A stretch of DNA of 64,000 nucleotides from Buchnera aphidicola (Protaphis terricola) (GTDB taxonomy: Bacteria; Pseudomonadota; Gammaproteobacteria; Enterobacterales; Enterobacteriaceae), in contig NZ_OZ060405.1 in the NCBI RefSeq assembly GCF_964059145.1, positions 310,001-374,000 of the forward strand, given 5' to 3'. The position numbers and the translations under genes were made by a program. A model generated the notes under the pieces. That model did no database searches. It was not told the origin of the DNA and saw only the letters and a program-made list of their open reading frames with translations. This document shows, in pieces, positions 30,937-40,628 of the stretch. Each line of letters starts with the position of its first letter. Position 1 is the stretch's first letter.

Positions 30937-31188
30937 TTAATCTGGTAAAACAATATTTAGTTCTAATATGGAAATTTCTTCATTTTTTTGCTCTAGTTGT
31001 ATTGTAACCATATTAGGATCAATATTTACATATTTACAAATTACAGAAAGTATTTCACGTTGTAATTGTGGAAAATAATCTGGTGCATTTTTAAACTTTC
31101 TTTGTTCTGCAACAATAATTTGTAATCTTTTTTTAGCTACATTAGCAGTATTTTTGTTCCGGGATAAAAAAAAATCTAATAAAGCCAT
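30937..31188 (-). CDS. minE: Cell division topological specificity factor MinE
   Basis: Stimulates MinD ATPase and drives pole-to-pole oscillation, placing the division septum at mid-cell. It has 83 residues (E. coli 88). The amphipathic membrane-targeting start [23 protein letters not shown] and the anti-MinCD helix [10 protein letters not shown] are intact, as is the C-terminal dimerisation domain. It starts 2 bases after minD. Confidence 0.97.
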   Translation of the reverse strand: MALLDFFLSRNKNTANVAKKRLQIIVAEQRKFKNAPDYFPQLQREILSVICKYVNIDPNMVTIQLEQKNEEISILELNIVLPD

Positions 31189-31190
31189 GT

Positions 31191-32003
31191 CTATCTCCCG
31201 AATAAACGTCGTAAAAATCCCTTTTTTTCTTCTTCAATAAAACGAAATTTATGATTTTCACCTAATAATCTATTTACTGTATCAAAATAAGCATGTCCTG
31301 CATTGGATGTGTTATCTAAAATTACAGATTCCCCTTGATTCGATGCGCGTAATACAGAAGTATCTTCAGGAATTACACCAATAATTGGAATACGAAGTAT
31401 ATCTAAAACATCATTCATGCTTAACATTTCACCATATTTAACACGTGTTGGATTATAACGTGTTAATAAAAGATATTCTTTTATAGGTGTATTATTCTGT
31501 TCCGATCTTTTTGATTTTGATGATATAATTCCTAATATTCGATCAGAATCTCGGACTGAAGAAACTTCTGGATTTGTAGTAATAATTGCTTCATCTGCAA
31601 AATATATAGATAAAATAGCTCCTTTTTCAATTCCAGCGGGTGAATCACAAATAATAAAATCAAAACTCATTTTTATTAGTTCATTTAAAACTTTTTCTAC
31701 ACCTGAATATGTAAGAGCATCTTTATCTCGAGTTTGAGATGCTGGTAAAATAAACAAATTTTTTGTTTGTTTATCTTTAATTAAAGCTTGATTAATTTTA
31801 GCTTCACCTTGAATAACATTAACAAAATCATATACTACTCTGCGTTCACAGCCCATAATTAAATCTAAATTTCTTAAGCCTATATCAAAATCTATAACAA
31901 CAGTTTTTTTTCCTTTTCTTGCTAAACCAGTTGCAATAGCAGCGCTTGAAGTAGTTTTACCTACCCCCCCCTTCCCTGAAGTAACTACAATAATCCGTGT
32001 CAT
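31191..32003 (-). CDS. minD: Septum-site determining ATPase MinD
   Basis: Membrane-associated ParA-family ATPase that recruits MinC. It has 270 residues, as in E. coli. The deviant Walker A is [14 protein letters not shown] (residues 10-23), switch I/II regions are [14 protein letters not shown] and [12 protein letters not shown], and the C-terminal amphipathic membrane anchor [10 protein letters not shown] is present. It sits between minC (23-base gap) and minE. Confidence 0.98.
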   Translation of the reverse strand: MTRIIVVTSGKGGVGKTTSSAAIATGLARKGKKTVVIDFDIGLRNLDLIMGCERRVVYDFVNVIQGEAKINQALIKDKQTKNLFILPASQTRDKDALTYSGVEKVLNELIKMSFDFIICDSPAGIEKGAILSIYFADEAIITTNPEVSSVRDSDRILGIISSKSKRSEQNNTPIKEYLLLTRYNPTRVKYGEMLSMNDVLDILRIPIIGVIPEDTSVLRASNQGESVILDNTSNAGHAYFDTVNRLLGENHKFRFIEEEKKGFLRRLFGR

Positions 32004-32026
32004 ATAAAAAGTTCCTAAAAATACAC

Positions 32027-32767
32027 TTAATTAAGAGAATTTATAGTTAAAACTTTATTATTTAAATAAATTTGAGCTGATTTTCCAATAAATTCTAATG
32101 GTATTTGATCTGATAACCAATATTTACCAGATATTGATAATAATTCAGCAAATAAAGCTGTACAAAATATATTACTTTTAATATCACCGTTAGCACCTGC
32201 AAGTACTCGACCACGTAAAGATCCATAAATATGAATATTCCCATCAGCAACTAATTCTGCTCCAGCACTTACATTATTTATTACTATTAAATCAGAATAT
32301 TTAGCATATATTTTTTGACCTGAGCGAACAGGTTTATTAATAATATGAGTTTTTTCTATTTTTTTTATTTTTTTATTAACTTTAATATTTTTAAAATTAT
32401 GTACTTTATAAAAAGTACTAATATTTTCATTTATATCTTTTTTAAGATTTTCTATTTTTTTTCCTTCTAGTAAAATAGGTAAACCAGAATTAATAACTAT
32501 TTTTTTAATATATTCATCTTTACAACCAGTTACTCCAACAATAAAAAAACCATGTGAAATTACAACATCTTTTATTTTACTCCAATTCATTTGATCTAAT
32601 AATAAATTTGACACATTAAGAATAATAGGTGCATTTTTAAAAAATTGAGGATATTCTTTAATTTTTTTATATAATGACTTATTAATTAAATCTATATTAT
32701 TATCTTTTAGGTATAATACTAATAATGTAAAATTACTACCTTTTATTTCAATAGGCTTTTTTTGCAT
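32027..32767 (-). CDS. minC: Septum-site determining protein MinC
   Basis: Inhibitor of FtsZ polymerisation near the poles. It has 246 residues (E. coli 231). The N-terminal FtsZ-binding domain (about 1-110) is followed by a lysine-rich linker longer than usual, then the C-terminal beta-helix that binds MinD and the division site (VRSGQKIYAKYSDLIVINNV, then SAGAELVADGNIHIYGSLRGR). First gene of minCDE on the minus strand. The 205-base divergent spacer to rsmC should carry the promoter. Confidence 0.95.
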   Translation of the reverse strand: MQKKPIEIKGSNFTLLVLYLKDNNIDLINKSLYKKIKEYPQFFKNAPIILNVSNLLLDQMNWSKIKDVVISHGFFIVGVTGCKDEYIKKIVINSGLPILLEGKKIENLKKDINENISTFYKVHNFKNIKVNKKIKKIEKTHIINKPVRSGQKIYAKYSDLIVINNVSAGAELVADGNIHIYGSLRGRVLAGANGDIKSNIFCTALFAELLSISGKYWLSDQIPLEFIGKSAQIYLNNKVLTINSLN

Positions 32768-32972
32768 ATATATAGCTCAATAATATGTTTATATGCATTT
32801 TAAGTGTACATATTGTGTTTTATTTAAAATTAAACATTAAATTTAATTAAAATTATAATATAAATATTATTTTATAACAATTTCTATTTTTTATAATATT
32901 CAAAACCTTGATATTTAAATATATAAAATTATTATATATTTTTTTATATTAATTATAAGGAAAATTAAAATT

Positions 32973-33989
32973 TTGTTGTTTTCTCAAAATAGTCAATTAA
33001 TACTACGTTATAAAAAAATTTTTAAATATAAAAAAATTTTTTTTTCAGGAAATATACAAGATCATTTGCCAGTATACTTACCAAGTATAAAAACAGGAAT
33101 TCATATTACTGTAAAAAATATTTTTTTTCATGAAGTCATAAAAAACTATAAAAAAATTTACTTATATGAAAATTTAATCGTTTCTAAAAAAAATATTAAA
33201 AATTACAATGCTCTTATATATTATTGGCCTAAAAATAAATTAGAAGCTAAATTTCAATTATATAACTTATTATCTTGTTTTTCTATTAATGATGAAATTT
33301 TTATTGTTGGAAACAATTCTAGTGGAGTAAAAAACGCAATAAAAATATTAAAAAAATGGGTTATATTAAAAAAACTAGAAAATGCAAAACATTCTATTTT
33401 ATTTTCAGGAATCATTAAAAATAATACAACATTTGTATTAAAAAATTATTTTAAAACACATACTTGGGAAAATTTATTTATTAAAACTTTACCTGGTGTT
33501 TTTGGTTATAAAAAAATAGATACAGGAAGTAAATTACTTGCTTGTAGTATTAATAAGCAAGTTAATGGAGAAATACTTGATATTGGTTGTGGTTCAGGAT
33601 TTTTATCTGCGTGTATATTAAATAAGTCTCCAAATTCTTTTCTAACTATGATAGATAATAAAATATCTGCAATAATATCTAGTCAATCAACTTTAAGTAC
33701 TAATAATTTTAAGGGAAAAATTTTATTTAGTAATACCTATTCTAATATAAATAATAAATTTGATTTAATTATATCTAATCCGCCTTTTCATAATGATTTA
33801 AAAATTGATTTTTATGTTATTAAAGATATTATAACAAATTCTATAAAATATTTAAAGATAGGAGGGGAGCTAAGATTTGTTGTGAATAATTTTTTTAATT
33901 GTAAATTTATCTTAAAAAATACTTTTAATAAATATAATATCATCGAAAAAACAAATTTCTATACAGTATATCAATCTTTTTTACGATAA
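32973..33989 (+). CDS. rsmC: 16S rRNA m2G1207 methyltransferase
   Basis: Methylates G1207 of 16S rRNA using S-adenosylmethionine. It has 338 residues (E. coli 343). The start appears to be TTG at 32973, with AAGG 12 bases upstream and no in-frame ATG fitting the family start. The degenerate N-terminal domain contains IYYWPKNKLEAKFQLYNLL; the C-terminal catalytic domain has SAM motif ILDIGCGSGFLSA (about residues 196-208) and the catalytic SNPPFHND. It ends just before the convergent tRNA-Leu gene. Confidence 0.93.
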   Translation: MLFSQNSQLILRYKKIFKYKKIFFSGNIQDHLPVYLPSIKTGIHITVKNIFFHEVIKNYKKIYLYENLIVSKKNIKNYNALIYYWPKNKLEAKFQLYNLLSCFSINDEIFIVGNNSSGVKNAIKILKKWVILKKLENAKHSILFSGIIKNNTTFVLKNYFKTHTWENLFIKTLPGVFGYKKIDTGSKLLACSINKQVNGEILDIGCGSGFLSACILNKSPNSFLTMIDNKISAIISSQSTLSTNNFKGKILFSNTYSNINNKFDLIISNPPFHNDLKIDFYVIKDIITNSIKYLKIGGELRFVVNNFFNCKFILKNTFNKYNIIEKTNFYTVYQSFLR

Positions 33990-34000
33990 GTATTTTTTTA

Positions 34001-34085
34001 TACCCGGAGCGGGACTTGAACCCGCAAAGCTTTTAAAGCCGAGGGATTTTAAGTCCCTTGTGTCTACCAATTTCACCATCCGGGC
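34001..34085 (-). tRNA. leuZ: tRNA-Leu (anticodon UAA)
   Basis: Cloverleaf with a 7-bp acceptor stem GCCCGGA/TCCGGGT, D arm, anticodon stem GGGAC with loop carrying TAA, a long leucine-type variable arm, and GGTTCAAGTCC in the T arm. It closely matches E. coli tRNA-Leu(UAA). The 3' CCA is not encoded, so it must be added by tRNA nucleotidyltransferase. Confidence 0.97.
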
Positions 34086-34092
34086 ATTTTAC

Positions 34093-34163
34093 AGGCGTGT
34101 CCCGGAATCGAACCGGGTTATACGGATTTGCAGTCCGCTACATATCCAATCTGTCAACACGCC
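34093..34163 (-). tRNA. cysT: tRNA-Cys (anticodon GCA)
   Basis: Acceptor stem GGCGTGT/ACACGCC with discriminator U, anticodon loop CTGCAAA, T loop GGTTCGATTCC; 71 bases, the E. coli length without CCA. It lies 7 bases upstream of tRNA-Leu on the same strand, the E. coli cysT-leuZ order. CCA is not encoded. Confidence 0.97.
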
Positions 34164-34262
34164 TTTAAATTCTATTATAAAAAAAAAAAACAAAAATTAC
34201 AAATAAAATTTAATTAATAAACTATATTTAAACTTAAAAATTTAAATAAATAAAAAATTATC

Positions 34263-34292
34263 TTTACATTCAATGATAGAATGTTTTACTAT
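34263..34292 (+). promoter_or_regulatory. Possible sigma-70 promoter of tRNA-Ser
   Basis: TTTACA (34263-34268) and TACTAT (34287-34292) with an 18-base spacer would start transcription some 15-20 bases before the mature tRNA-Ser. A TATAAT at 34305-34310 is an alternative but lies very close to the gene. Weak evidence in AT-rich sequence. Confidence 0.3.
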
Positions 34293-34315
34293 GATAAATG
34301 TTTATATAATCTAAT

Positions 34316-34400
34316 GGAGAGGTGGCCGAGTGGTTTAAGGCAGCGGTCTTGAAAACCGCCGATGAGAAATCATCCGAGAGTTCGAATCTCTCTCTCTCCG
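34316..34400 (+). tRNA. serT: tRNA-Ser (anticodon UGA)
   Basis: Acceptor stem GGAGAGG/TCTCTCC (last pair G-T) with discriminator G, D arm TGGCCGAGTGG, anticodon loop CTTGAAA, a long variable arm and GTTCGAATC in the T arm. CCA is not encoded. It stands divergently from the Leu/Cys pair and next to ompA. Confidence 0.97.
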
Positions 34401-34455
34401 AAAATAACAATATAAATTAAATTTTTTTAAATATTTATTAAAATAATCTAAAATT

Positions 34456-35499
34456 TTATTGATCAGCAGTTACTTCGATTTCAACACGACGATCAGGTGC
34501 TAAACAACTAATTAATAATGATCTACTCTCTATACCCTTGCATATTTGATCAGTTAAGGGATATTGATTACCCATTCCTTGTATTGTAATTTTATCTTCA
34601 GAAATTCCGTGAGAAGTAAAATAATTTTTAATACTATATGCACGATCTTCAGATAATTTTTGATTATATTCTTTATTCCCTATTCTATCTGTATGGCCTG
34701 AAAGTGTAATATAAATATTTTTTGATTTAATATTATTGATTTCAGTATCGATTTTTTTTAATTTATCATAAAATATAGGTCTTAATTCTGTGCTATTAAA
34801 AGGAAAATTAATATTTTCGTTTAGTGCAACATATTGTTTATTAGATGTTTCTGGAGAATATGATGAAAAAACATCATTATCAAAATTTCCAAATTTCCAT
34901 CCAAAAGATAAAACTGCATCACCTAAATTTGGTTTAGATAAATTCATAATTTCTTCAACAGTACTTTTTAATGTATAGTCAAACCTTGTAATAAATTGAT
35001 TATTTAAGATATATTCTGCACCTAGTGAAATACTTGGAAATATTAAACTATTTTTAGTAAAAACATTTTTTAAATCATCTTTAGAAGTTAAATTCTCCCA
35101 AAACATCATACCTCCTAATCGGGTGTATATTCGAAAATCATCTGTGATAGGATATGATAATTTTGTCGAAATTTGAATATTATTAGCTTGTGTATTTTCG
35201 TTTAATTTTTGAAACATTAAATGCGGATAAAATCCAGTTGTATCATTTTCAATTTCTAAGCCAAAATATGAATTAAAATCATATCCTAAAAATAAACCTA
35301 AAACAGGTGCATCAGCACTTTTAGAATCTTTGGTTTCATTATTTTTTGATTTTAATGATAGTGTTTTTTTATGTTCTAAAAGATTAAAATGAGACCATCC
35401 CATTTTAGCACCTAAATACCATCCCTCGTAATTTTTTGCTTGAACACTACTTGCTAGGCTTAATATAACAAATAGAATAGCAGAAACTCGTTTTTTCAT
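34456..35499 (-). CDS. ompA: Outer membrane protein A
   Basis: Major outer membrane protein linking the outer membrane to peptidoglycan. It has 347 residues (E. coli 346). A clear signal peptide ends at SSVQA (residue about 21). The N-terminal 8-stranded barrel begins [12 protein letters not shown] and ends near residue 200. A short hinge leads to the OmpA C-terminal domain, where [20 protein letters not shown] and the following R in [11 protein letters not shown] bind diaminopimelate. The long 5' leader of 160 bases on the murJ side may hold a regulated leader, as in E. coli, but I cannot show it. Confidence 0.96.
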   Translation of the reverse strand: MKKRVSAILFVILSLASSVQAKNYEGWYLGAKMGWSHFNLLEHKKTLSLKSKNNETKDSKSADAPVLGLFLGYDFNSYFGLEIENDTTGFYPHLMFQKLNENTQANNIQISTKLSYPITDDFRIYTRLGGMMFWENLTSKDDLKNVFTKNSLIFPSISLGAEYILNNQFITRFDYTLKSTVEEIMNLSKPNLGDAVLSFGWKFGNFDNDVFSSYSPETSNKQYVALNENINFPFNSTELRPIFYDKLKKIDTEINNIKSKNIYITLSGHTDRIGNKEYNQKLSEDRAYSIKNYFTSHGISEDKITIQGMGNQYPLTDQICKGIESRSLLISCLAPDRRVEIEVTADQ

Positions 35500-35661
35500 T
35501 TTAAAACTCCATGTAATTTATGTTGAATAAATTAAAAAAATTCACGTCTTAAATATAATATACCTTACTATTATAATAAATAATATAAATATAATTATGT
35601 AAATGATTTTGTACAAATTTTAATTTAATTAGATTAGTACTCAACTACTGATTTAATTATT

Positions 35662-37212
35662 TCAATTTTTTTTACTATTTTTAATACTATAAATATCATT
35701 TATAAATGATATTTTTAAAAAATACAAACTAATTAAATAAACTATCCCAATAGTAAATAAAATTGTAAATAAAGACACTATTTTAGTAAAAAAAGAATTA
35801 ATATTATGTAAAGGTATAAAATATAACATAAAAATTAAGGTTAATGTCATACAAGATAAAGCAATGAATAAACGAAAAATAAAAATAAATATATTAAAAT
35901 TTAAACTAATCATTTTTTTTTGGTGTAGTATCCAAAAGATAAGAAATAAATTTATCCATCCAGATATACTAAAAGATAATGCTAAACCTGCATGCTGATA
36001 ATAAAAAATTAAACATGGATTTAATATTTGTAATATTAATAAAGTAAAAAGTGAAATTTTCATTGGAATATTTACTTTTTGAGATGCATAAAAAGCTGAA
36101 GATAAAATTTTAATTAAAATAAAAGAAACTAATCCAATAGAATATAATTCTAATGCTTTTTGCGTCATTAACACATCAAAATTTGTAAATTTTCCATATT
36201 TAAATAAAATTTCAATTAATGGTTTAGAAAGAATAAATAAAATTACCGAAATAGGTAAAGATATAATTAATCCAATTTTAAAACCTAAATTAATTAATTT
36301 ATTAAATTCTATCATATTATTTTTAGAATAACTTTTTGATAATGATGTAAATAAAATTGTACTTAAAGAAACTCCTAATATACCAATCGGAAACTCAACT
36401 AATCTATCAGCATAATACATCCAAGATATAGAACCTGTATTCAATAATGAACTAAATATACTATTTAAAATTAAAGATATTTGATTTGCAGTAGATCCTA
36501 AAAGAGATGGACCTATTTTTTTTATAACTTTTATAAGACCAGAATTTTTTAAATTAATACGAGGAAAAACTAACATATTTATTTTTAATAAATATGGAAA
36601 CTGATATATTAATTGAAGTAAACCACTTATAATAACTGCCCAAGCTAATATAATAATTGAAGGTTGAAAATAATCATTAAAACAAATGGAAAAAAAAATT
36701 ATAGTACAATTTAAAATACTTGAAGAAAATGCAGGAATAGAAAAATAGTTCCAACTATTTAAAATAGAAGAATATAATGAAGATAAAGAAACTAATAAAA
36801 GATAAGGAAACATGATTTTTAATAAAATACAAGACAATTCAAATTGATCAGATATTTTAATAAAACCCGGAGCGCTAATTTTAATTAAATAATCTGAAAA
36901 TATTATACCTAATATTATTAAAATAAATAATATAATAAAAATTAAACCTGATATAGACGAAATAAAATCTTGTATTTTTTTTGTTTTTTTATTTGATTTA
37001 TAATATATTAAAATAGGAATAAAAGCTTGATAAAAAGCTCCTTCAAAAAACAATCGACGCAATAAATTTGGTATTTTAAAAGCTATAAAAAAAGCATCGG
37101 TATAAATAGATACTCCAAAAATATGAGCAATTGTTAAATCTCTTAAAAAACCTAATATGCGTGATATTAATGTTGTAAAACTTAAAGAAAAAAAAGTTTT
37201 TAAAAAATTCAT
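35662..37212 (-). CDS. murJ: Lipid II flippase MurJ
   Basis: Flips the peptidoglycan precursor lipid II across the inner membrane. It has 516 residues (E. coli 511) and about 14 membrane helices. It follows E. coli MviN/MurJ closely: SRILGFLRDLTIAHIFG, TDAFFIAFKIPNLLRR with functional arginines, APGF, and later SWMYYADRLVEFPIGILG. The gene lies next to pyrC as in E. coli, although divergent. Its presence, with minCDE, indicates that a peptidoglycan wall is still built. Confidence 0.96.
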   Translation of the reverse strand: MNFLKTFFSLSFTTLISRILGFLRDLTIAHIFGVSIYTDAFFIAFKIPNLLRRLFFEGAFYQAFIPILIYYKSNKKTKKIQDFISSISGLIFIILFILIILGIIFSDYLIKISAPGFIKISDQFELSCILLKIMFPYLLLVSLSSLYSSILNSWNYFSIPAFSSSILNCTIIFFSICFNDYFQPSIIILAWAVIISGLLQLIYQFPYLLKINMLVFPRINLKNSGLIKVIKKIGPSLLGSTANQISLILNSIFSSLLNTGSISWMYYADRLVEFPIGILGVSLSTILFTSLSKSYSKNNMIEFNKLINLGFKIGLIISLPISVILFILSKPLIEILFKYGKFTNFDVLMTQKALELYSIGLVSFILIKILSSAFYASQKVNIPMKISLFTLLILQILNPCLIFYYQHAGLALSFSISGWINLFLIFWILHQKKMISLNFNIFIFIFRLFIALSCMTLTLIFMLYFIPLHNINSFFTKIVSLFTILFTIGIVYLISLYFLKISFINDIYSIKNSKKN

Positions 37213-37325
37213 CTTAAATTAACTTAAAAAAATTAAATATTAAAAATTTTTTTGCTTGCAAAATATTTAATATGCTATAAATTATTATAAAATATTTATT
37301 AAATTTATAAAAATAAAATATATAA

Positions 37326-38372
37326 ATGATGTCAAATTTTAAAAAAATAAAAATTATTAAACCTGATGATTGGCATGTTCATATAAGAGAAAATAAGATT
37401 TTAAAAAAAGTTTTACCATATACTGAAATGTTTTATCAACGTGCTATAATTATGCCTAACCTAAAAGAACCTATTATAGATTGTAAAAAAGCACTCTCTT
37501 ATAGATCAAAAATTATACAATCATGCAAATTAAATAAAAAATTTCAGCCATTAATGATTTGTTATTTGACAAAAGAGACTTCTTTAAAAGAACTAAAATA
37601 TGGTTTTTTAAAAAAAATATTTATAGGGTCAAAATTATATTTAAATAATTCAACAACTAATGCAAATACTGGTATTAATAAAATTAATGATATTTTTCAT
37701 ATATTAGAATTTATGCAAAAAATAAAAATGCCGTTATTAATTCATGGAGAAGAAAATAATCCCAATATTGATATTTATGATAGAGAATCTAAATTTATTG
37801 ATAATATATTAGAACCATTACGTAAAAAATTTCCAGAATTAAAAATAATACTAGAACACATTACCACAAAAGAATCAGTATCTTATATTGAAGAAAACAA
37901 TTCACCATATTTAGCAGGAACTATTACTCCTCATCATTTAATGTTAAATCGAAATAATATGTTTTTTGGTGGTATTCATCCAAATTTATATTGTTTACCA
38001 ATTTTAAAAAGAAATACGCATCAAATTGCTTTAAGAAAAGCTATATCTAATGGAAATAAAAATTTTTTTTTAGGAAGTGATAGCGCCCCTCATTTTTATA
38101 AAAATAAAATTAATTCAATTGGATGTGCTGGAATATTTAATGCACCATCATCTTTATTATGTTATGTTTCTGTTTTTGAAGAAATGAATGCATTAAAATA
38201 TTTCGAAGATTTTTGTTCGAAAAATGGGCCAAATTTTTATAATTTACCAATTAATAAAGAAATTATAACATTAGTAAAAAAACCTTTTAAAGTTCCATCA
38301 AAAATCACTATTGGTAAAAATTTTATTATTCCATTTTTATCTAATAAAGTATTACAGTGGTCTATTTTATAA
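37326..38372 (+). CDS. pyrC: Dihydroorotase
   Basis: Cyclises carbamoyl aspartate to dihydroorotate in pyrimidine synthesis. It has 348 residues (E. coli 348). Zn ligands are in DDWHVHIRE, the carbamylated lysine in FIGSKLYLNNSTTN (about residue 103), further His in LIHGEE and EHITTKE, and the catalytic Asp in GSDSAPH. The next pathway enzyme, pyrD, begins at the right edge of the window. Its stop is 18 bases from the convergent flgN stop, and its probable terminator lies inside flgN. Confidence 0.98.
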   Translation: MMSNFKKIKIIKPDDWHVHIRENKILKKVLPYTEMFYQRAIIMPNLKEPIIDCKKALSYRSKIIQSCKLNKKFQPLMICYLTKETSLKELKYGFLKKIFIGSKLYLNNSTTNANTGINKINDIFHILEFMQKIKMPLLIHGEENNPNIDIYDRESKFIDNILEPLRKKFPELKIILEHITTKESVSYIEENNSPYLAGTITPHHLMLNRNNMFFGGIHPNLYCLPILKRNTHQIALRKAISNGNKNFFLGSDSAPHFYKNKINSIGCAGIFNAPSSLLCYVSVFEEMNALKYFEDFCSKNGPNFYNLPINKEIITLVKKPFKVPSKITIGKNFIIPFLSNKVLQWSIL

Positions 38373-38390
38373 ATTTTAGTTATTTAAAAA

Positions 38391-38780
38391 TTATTTAACA
38401 TTGTAAATGTTATCTTTTTTATAATATTTGTAAAGATTTAAAAATTTTTGATTTAAATAAAATTTATTCTTTGTAATTTTTTTATTTTTTAGATTTTTCT
38501 GGTTTAAAATAATACATTTTTTTAATATTTTATTATGATAAGAATTTAAATGAAAAAACTTTAAATAAGGTTGATAAATATTATATTTATTTTCAAAACA
38601 TATTTTCTTTTCTTTTAAATAAGCTAATTTATTCAATAATTTTTTTTTCTGTTTTGTAATTAAAAGAAGTTGTTTTATATTTTTTTCTTTTAATAAATTC
38701 AAATATTCTTCATCAATTATTTTTTCTAATAAAACTAATATATCATTTATCTCTATTAAAACATTAATTAATTCTTTCAT
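38391..38780 (-). CDS. flgN: Flagellar export chaperone FlgN
   Basis: Cytoplasmic chaperone for the hook-filament junction proteins FlgK and FlgL. It has 129 residues (E. coli 138), almost wholly helical and very lysine/asparagine-rich, so identity is low; LLLITKQKKKLLNKLAYLKEKK aligns with E. coli WITEQKSSLLATLDYLEQLR. Identification rests on that, the length, and its position downstream of flgA as in E. coli, where flgM lies between the two; flgM is absent here. Its client FlgK is encoded in the window. Confidence 0.8.
   Translation of the reverse strand: MKELINVLIEINDILVLLEKIIDEEYLNLLKEKNIKQLLLITKQKKKLLNKLAYLKEKKICFENKYNIYQPYLKFFHLNSYHNKILKKCIILNQKNLKNKKITKNKFYLNQKFLNLYKYYKKDNIYNVK
38396..38420 (+). 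terminator. pyrC terminator inside the flgN coding end
   Basis: TAACATT, GTA loop, AATGTTA (38396-38412), then TCTTTTTT. A textbook hairpin plus T tract in the pyrC direction, located within the last codons of flgN on the opposite strand. Confidence 0.65.
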
Positions 38781-38859
38781 TTTTTTTATTACCTTAAAAT
38801 ATCATTAAATTTGTTTTAAAAATTTAATATTAAATAATATTAAGTTTAAATAATAGATG

Positions 38860-39516
38860 TTACCTTTCCATAATTACTTCTCTATTTTTATTAATTTTTC
38901 CAGTAATAATTTTTCCACTTTTAATTTGAACACGTATATTTTCTTGAGCACCTCCATTACTTAAAGCTTTTCCAAAAGTAATAATTTCAAAATTTTTTCC
39001 TTTAATTTTCACTGTAACTTGATCATTGGCTTTAACTAACCAAAAAACATGTGTCATAAAAGAAGTAATTGGTTGAAAAGGTAAAATATCACGTATATTT
39101 ACTTTATTTATAACATCTTTTTTATGTAAATAAGTACCATTTGGTAAATTATCTAACCGACCTGTAATAACTTTTAAATCTGAATCACTAATTTTTGTAC
39201 CTCTAGGAATTTTTTTACATGCTACAATATATTCCCCTTTCATTTGTAACTCTACTTTTAAATGTTGATGTTGTTCTCCGCAAATGTATAAAATATCAAA
39301 TAAACCAAAATGATTAAAATTTCCTGGTAATAAAAAATTTGGATTTTTACAAGTTTTATTTTTTATTAATGGAGTTCTAAGTATTATTTCAAAATTATTT
39401 ATATTAAGAGTATATTCTTCTTTAAATAACTTATTTAAACGATTAATTAAATCATCAGCATAAATATTAAAAGAAAAAAATAATAATGAAATAAAAAATA
39501 TTTTTATTAACTTCAT
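38860..39516 (-). CDS. flgA: P-ring assembly chaperone FlgA
   Basis: Periplasmic protein assisting polymerisation of FlgI into the P ring. It has 218 residues (E. coli 219). Signal peptide MKLIKIFFISLLFFSFNIYA, then a variable N-terminal part and the C-terminal SAF-type domain with KKIPRGTKISDSDLKVITGRL and GNGGAQ-like NGGAQENIRVQIKSGKIITGKI. It is divergent from the flgB operon across 278 AT-rich bases that must hold both promoters. Confidence 0.94.
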   Translation of the reverse strand: MKLIKIFFISLLFFSFNIYADDLINRLNKLFKEEYTLNINNFEIILRTPLIKNKTCKNPNFLLPGNFNHFGLFDILYICGEQHQHLKVELQMKGEYIVACKKIPRGTKISDSDLKVITGRLDNLPNGTYLHKKDVINKVNIRDILPFQPITSFMTHVFWLVKANDQVTVKIKGKNFEIITFGKALSNGGAQENIRVQIKSGKIITGKINKNREVIMER

Positions 39517-39794
39517 TTTTTTCCTTAAATTAAAAAAATAATAATAAATTAAAAAATTTTTTCATATCAATAAAATATAATATATAATTTTAAATAATAT
39601 TTTAAATATATTTAATTTTTAATTATTTCAAAACTATTAAATATTTAATCTGAAAATACTTTATAATGAATTTTTTGAATAACATTTATCTTTTTAATAA
39701 TATAAAAAATAATTTTTTAAAATTAAAAACTTTTCTATAATTAAAAAAAATTAAAATACATCAAGATTGATTTTTATAATAAAAGGATATATAT

Positions 39795-40205
39795 ATGTTT
39801 AATAAAATAAATAAAATGTTTAATTTACATCAAAATTTATTAAATTTATACTCCAAGAGACAAGAAGTTTTATCTTCTAATATAGCTAATTCTGAAACAC
39901 CTAAATATAAAGCTATGGATATTAAATTTAAAGATATATTTAAAAAAATATTAAAAAAAAATAATTCTCATTTTTCTAAAATTTTTTTACAAAAAACTTC
40001 AAAAAATCATTTAACACCAAAGGAAAAAAATTTTTTTCAATTGAAAGTAAAACCTGTTAACACCAATATTATTAAAGAAAATGGAAATACAGTAGATATG
40101 AATCGTGAACGAATAGAATTTTTAAAAAATACTTTAAAATATGAAGAAAACTTAGTCTTCATAAAAAATGAAATTAAAAATATAATACGTGTAATTAAAG
40201 GATAA
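39795..40205 (+). CDS. flgB: Flagellar proximal rod protein FlgB
   Basis: Rod protein of the basal body. It has 136 residues (E. coli 138). The N-terminal axial motif [21 protein letters not shown] is intact; the C-terminal helix ends [19 protein letters not shown]. The middle is lysine-rich and diverged. First gene of flgBCDEFGHIJK; 4 bases separate it from flgC. AAAGGA ribosome-binding site. Confidence 0.96.
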   Translation: MFNKINKMFNLHQNLLNLYSKRQEVLSSNIANSETPKYKAMDIKFKDIFKKILKKNNSHFSKIFLQKTSKNHLTPKEKNFFQLKVKPVNTNIIKENGNTVDMNRERIEFLKNTLKYEENLVFIKNEIKNIIRVIKG

Positions 40206-40209
40206 AATT

Positions 40210-40620
40210 ATGTCATTATTTAATATAATTGATATTTCTGGTTCAGCTATGAGCGCACAGGCAGAAAAAATAAATATTATTGCTACAAATTTAGCTAATT
40301 CAGAAAGTATAATATATAAAAATGGAAAATATTATCCATATATCGCAAAAAGAGTAATTTTAAAATCATGTAATTCAAATAAAACAGGAATAGGAGGTGT
40401 AAAAGTTGCTTTCATAAGTAATGATAAAACTCCAATGCAAATGGTATTTGAACCTAATAATCCTTTATCTAATTCAAGCGGATATATTTTAAAATCAAAT
40501 GTAAATCCAATTACAGAAACAATAAATCATATTTCTGCATCAAGAGCTTATCAGGCTAATATAGAAGTATTAAAAACTGCCAAAAATATGATTATTAAAA
40601 CATTATCAATTGGAGAATAA
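40210..40620 (+). CDS. flgC: Flagellar proximal rod protein FlgC
   Basis: Rod protein. It has 136 residues (E. coli 134). It starts MSLFNIIDISGSAMSAQAEK and keeps the axial motif ATNLANSES; GIGGVKVAFI and the C-terminal ASRAYQANIEVLKTAKNMI align well with E. coli FlgC. It follows flgB by 4 bases and precedes flgD by 8, so they are translated from one message. Confidence 0.97.
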   Translation: MSLFNIIDISGSAMSAQAEKINIIATNLANSESIIYKNGKYYPYIAKRVILKSCNSNKTGIGGVKVAFISNDKTPMQMVFEPNNPLSNSSGYILKSNVNPITETINHISASRAYQANIEVLKTAKNMIIKTLSIGE

Positions 40621-40628
40621 AATATAAA

